Source: Synergistales bacterium (GTDB lineage: Bacteria > Synergistota > Synergistia > Synergistales > Aminobacteriaceae). From it: a stretch of DNA of 25,328 bases. The stretch's first letter is position 1. Every line of letters begins with the position of its first letter. Below are positions 24,677-25,328 of this stretch, piece after piece. The position numbers and the translations under genes were made by a program. Where the stretch lies: positions 1 to 25,328 of the forward strand of contig BNVH01000060.1 in assembly GCA_025997955.1 (NCBI GenBank), written 5' to 3'. Under the pieces are notes generated by a model that was given only the letters and a program-made list of their open reading frames with translations, ran no database searches and was not told the DNA's origin.

Positions 24677-25328
24677 ATGAAGAAAATGGTTTTTGTAGCG
24701 GCGGTATTACTTTTTTTCGCGTTCTTTATGGCAGACTTCGCGGAGGCGAGCGAGACAGTAACCGAGCGTGACGCGGAACTTGACGCCGGAAACTGGACAA
24801 GTCTATCGCAGCGATATTCCAACCCTTGGATAGTCTCAGACAATCCTTTAGAGCCTCCATCAGCCGAGGTTCTATCGAGCTGGTGGGAGGCGTTCGAGGA
24901 CGACACACTAACTCGCCTCGTCAAGCTCGCTCTGAAAAACAACCGTGACCTTCTGATAGCTCGTTCTCGTGTAACAGAGGCCCGCTCCGCTCTTGGCATT
25001 AGCAAGGCAACTCTGCTTCCCTGGTTGGATAATGTCGATTCTTGGGGGAGAACGAGGGAACCATTGGACGCGGGCGGCACAGGGAGCCCCAATGAGCTTT
25101 ACCGCCTCGCTATAGACGCCTCTTGGGAAATAGACATCTTCGGTGGACGGCGTCAGGAGACCAAAGCGGCTGCCGCTACATTGGAATCTCAGTACGCCGC
25201 GCTTCACGGCGCGTGGGTTTCTCTGTCCTCCGAGGTCGCCCTGAACTACCTATCTCTTCGTACCCTGCAAGAGAGACTCAGAGTCGCGGAGAGCAACCTA
25301 TCATTGCAAAAGGAAACCCTCGATATGA
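24677..25328 (+). CDS. Outer-membrane efflux factor (TolC/OprM-NodT type), partial at window end
   Basis: The first 217 codons are present and the gene runs off the window. GGAGG (24664-24668) lies 8 bases before ATG 24677, which is 20 bases after the pump 2 stop. A signal peptide is seen (MKKMVFVAAVLLFFAFFMAD, cleavage near AEA-S); there is no lipobox. The segment WWEAFEDDTLTRLVKLALKN, then NRDLLIARSRVTEARSALG, is the standard start of the OprM/NodT coiled-coil barrel. YRLAIDASWEIDIFGGRR is the conserved beta-strand region. It forms the exit duct for RND pumps, presumably serving pump 2 and perhaps pump 1. Confidence 0.88.
   Translation, partial: MKKMVFVAAVLLFFAFFMADFAEASETVTERDAELDAGNWTSLSQRYSNPWIVSDNPLEPPSAEVLSSWWEAFEDDTLTRLVKLALKNNRDLLIARSRVTEARSALGISKATLLPWLDNVDSWGRTREPLDAGGTGSPNELYRLAIDASWEIDIFGGRRQETKAAAATLESQYAALHGAWVSLSSEVALNYLSLRTLQERLRVAESNLSLQKETLDM

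Overview
The window looks like chromosomal DNA of an anaerobic, amino-acid-using diderm bacterium. The gene mix is a D-aminoacylase, a TRAP transporter, a complete LIV-type amino-acid ABC transporter, a GntP-family symporter, RND pumps and an outer-membrane factor. That mix, with mixed GC and GGAGG ribosome sites, fits the Synergistota best. This assignment is an inference from gene content; no rRNA or phylogenetic marker is present.

Left part (1-2932) is a worn accessory region. It begins with the last 34 codons of a TnpB-like RNA-guided nuclease. A secreted SH3b plus FlgT_N/LPP20-like protein (303-1931) follows. Next is an internally deleted IS200/IS605-type element (about 2051-2390) that keeps both end hairpins and the 3' tail of a second tnpB on the minus strand. 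Directly beside it is a truncated ToxN/AbiQ type III toxin gene (2456-2707), still preceded by the terminator hairpin expected between the antitoxin RNA and the toxin. The antitoxin repeats themselves are missing.

Middle part (2933-16429) is a nutrient-acquisition block. An N-acyl-D-amino-acid deacylase gene leads into dctP-dctQ-dctM (TRAP) on the plus strand, closed by a strong bidirectional terminator. On the minus strand lie livK-livH-livM-livG-livF (branched-chain or other amino-acid uptake) and then an alanine racemase. Upstream are a GntP-family permease (minus) and a divergent imidazolonepropionase-like amidohydrolase (plus). Together they suggest scavenging of amino acids and modified amino acids, including D-forms, but no substrate can be read from the sequence.

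Right part (16474-25328) is a divergent efflux locus. The minus-strand operon is tetR - membrane fusion protein - RND pump 1, with overlapping or abutting genes and a TetR-type palindrome upstream of tetR. The plus-strand operon is RND pump 2 (AcrB-like) followed by an outer-membrane factor cut by the window end. Pump 2 has no membrane fusion protein gene in front of it, so the single one in view may serve both pumps. Both pumps depart from the canonical TM4 Asp-Asp proton-relay pair: pump 1 has Met-Asn and pump 2 has Asp-Asn.

The points most worth a second look are the ToxN relic beside the IS605 remnant, the altered proton relay of RND pump 1, and the split layout of the efflux locus. I did not find a complete, clearly new defence or mobile system.
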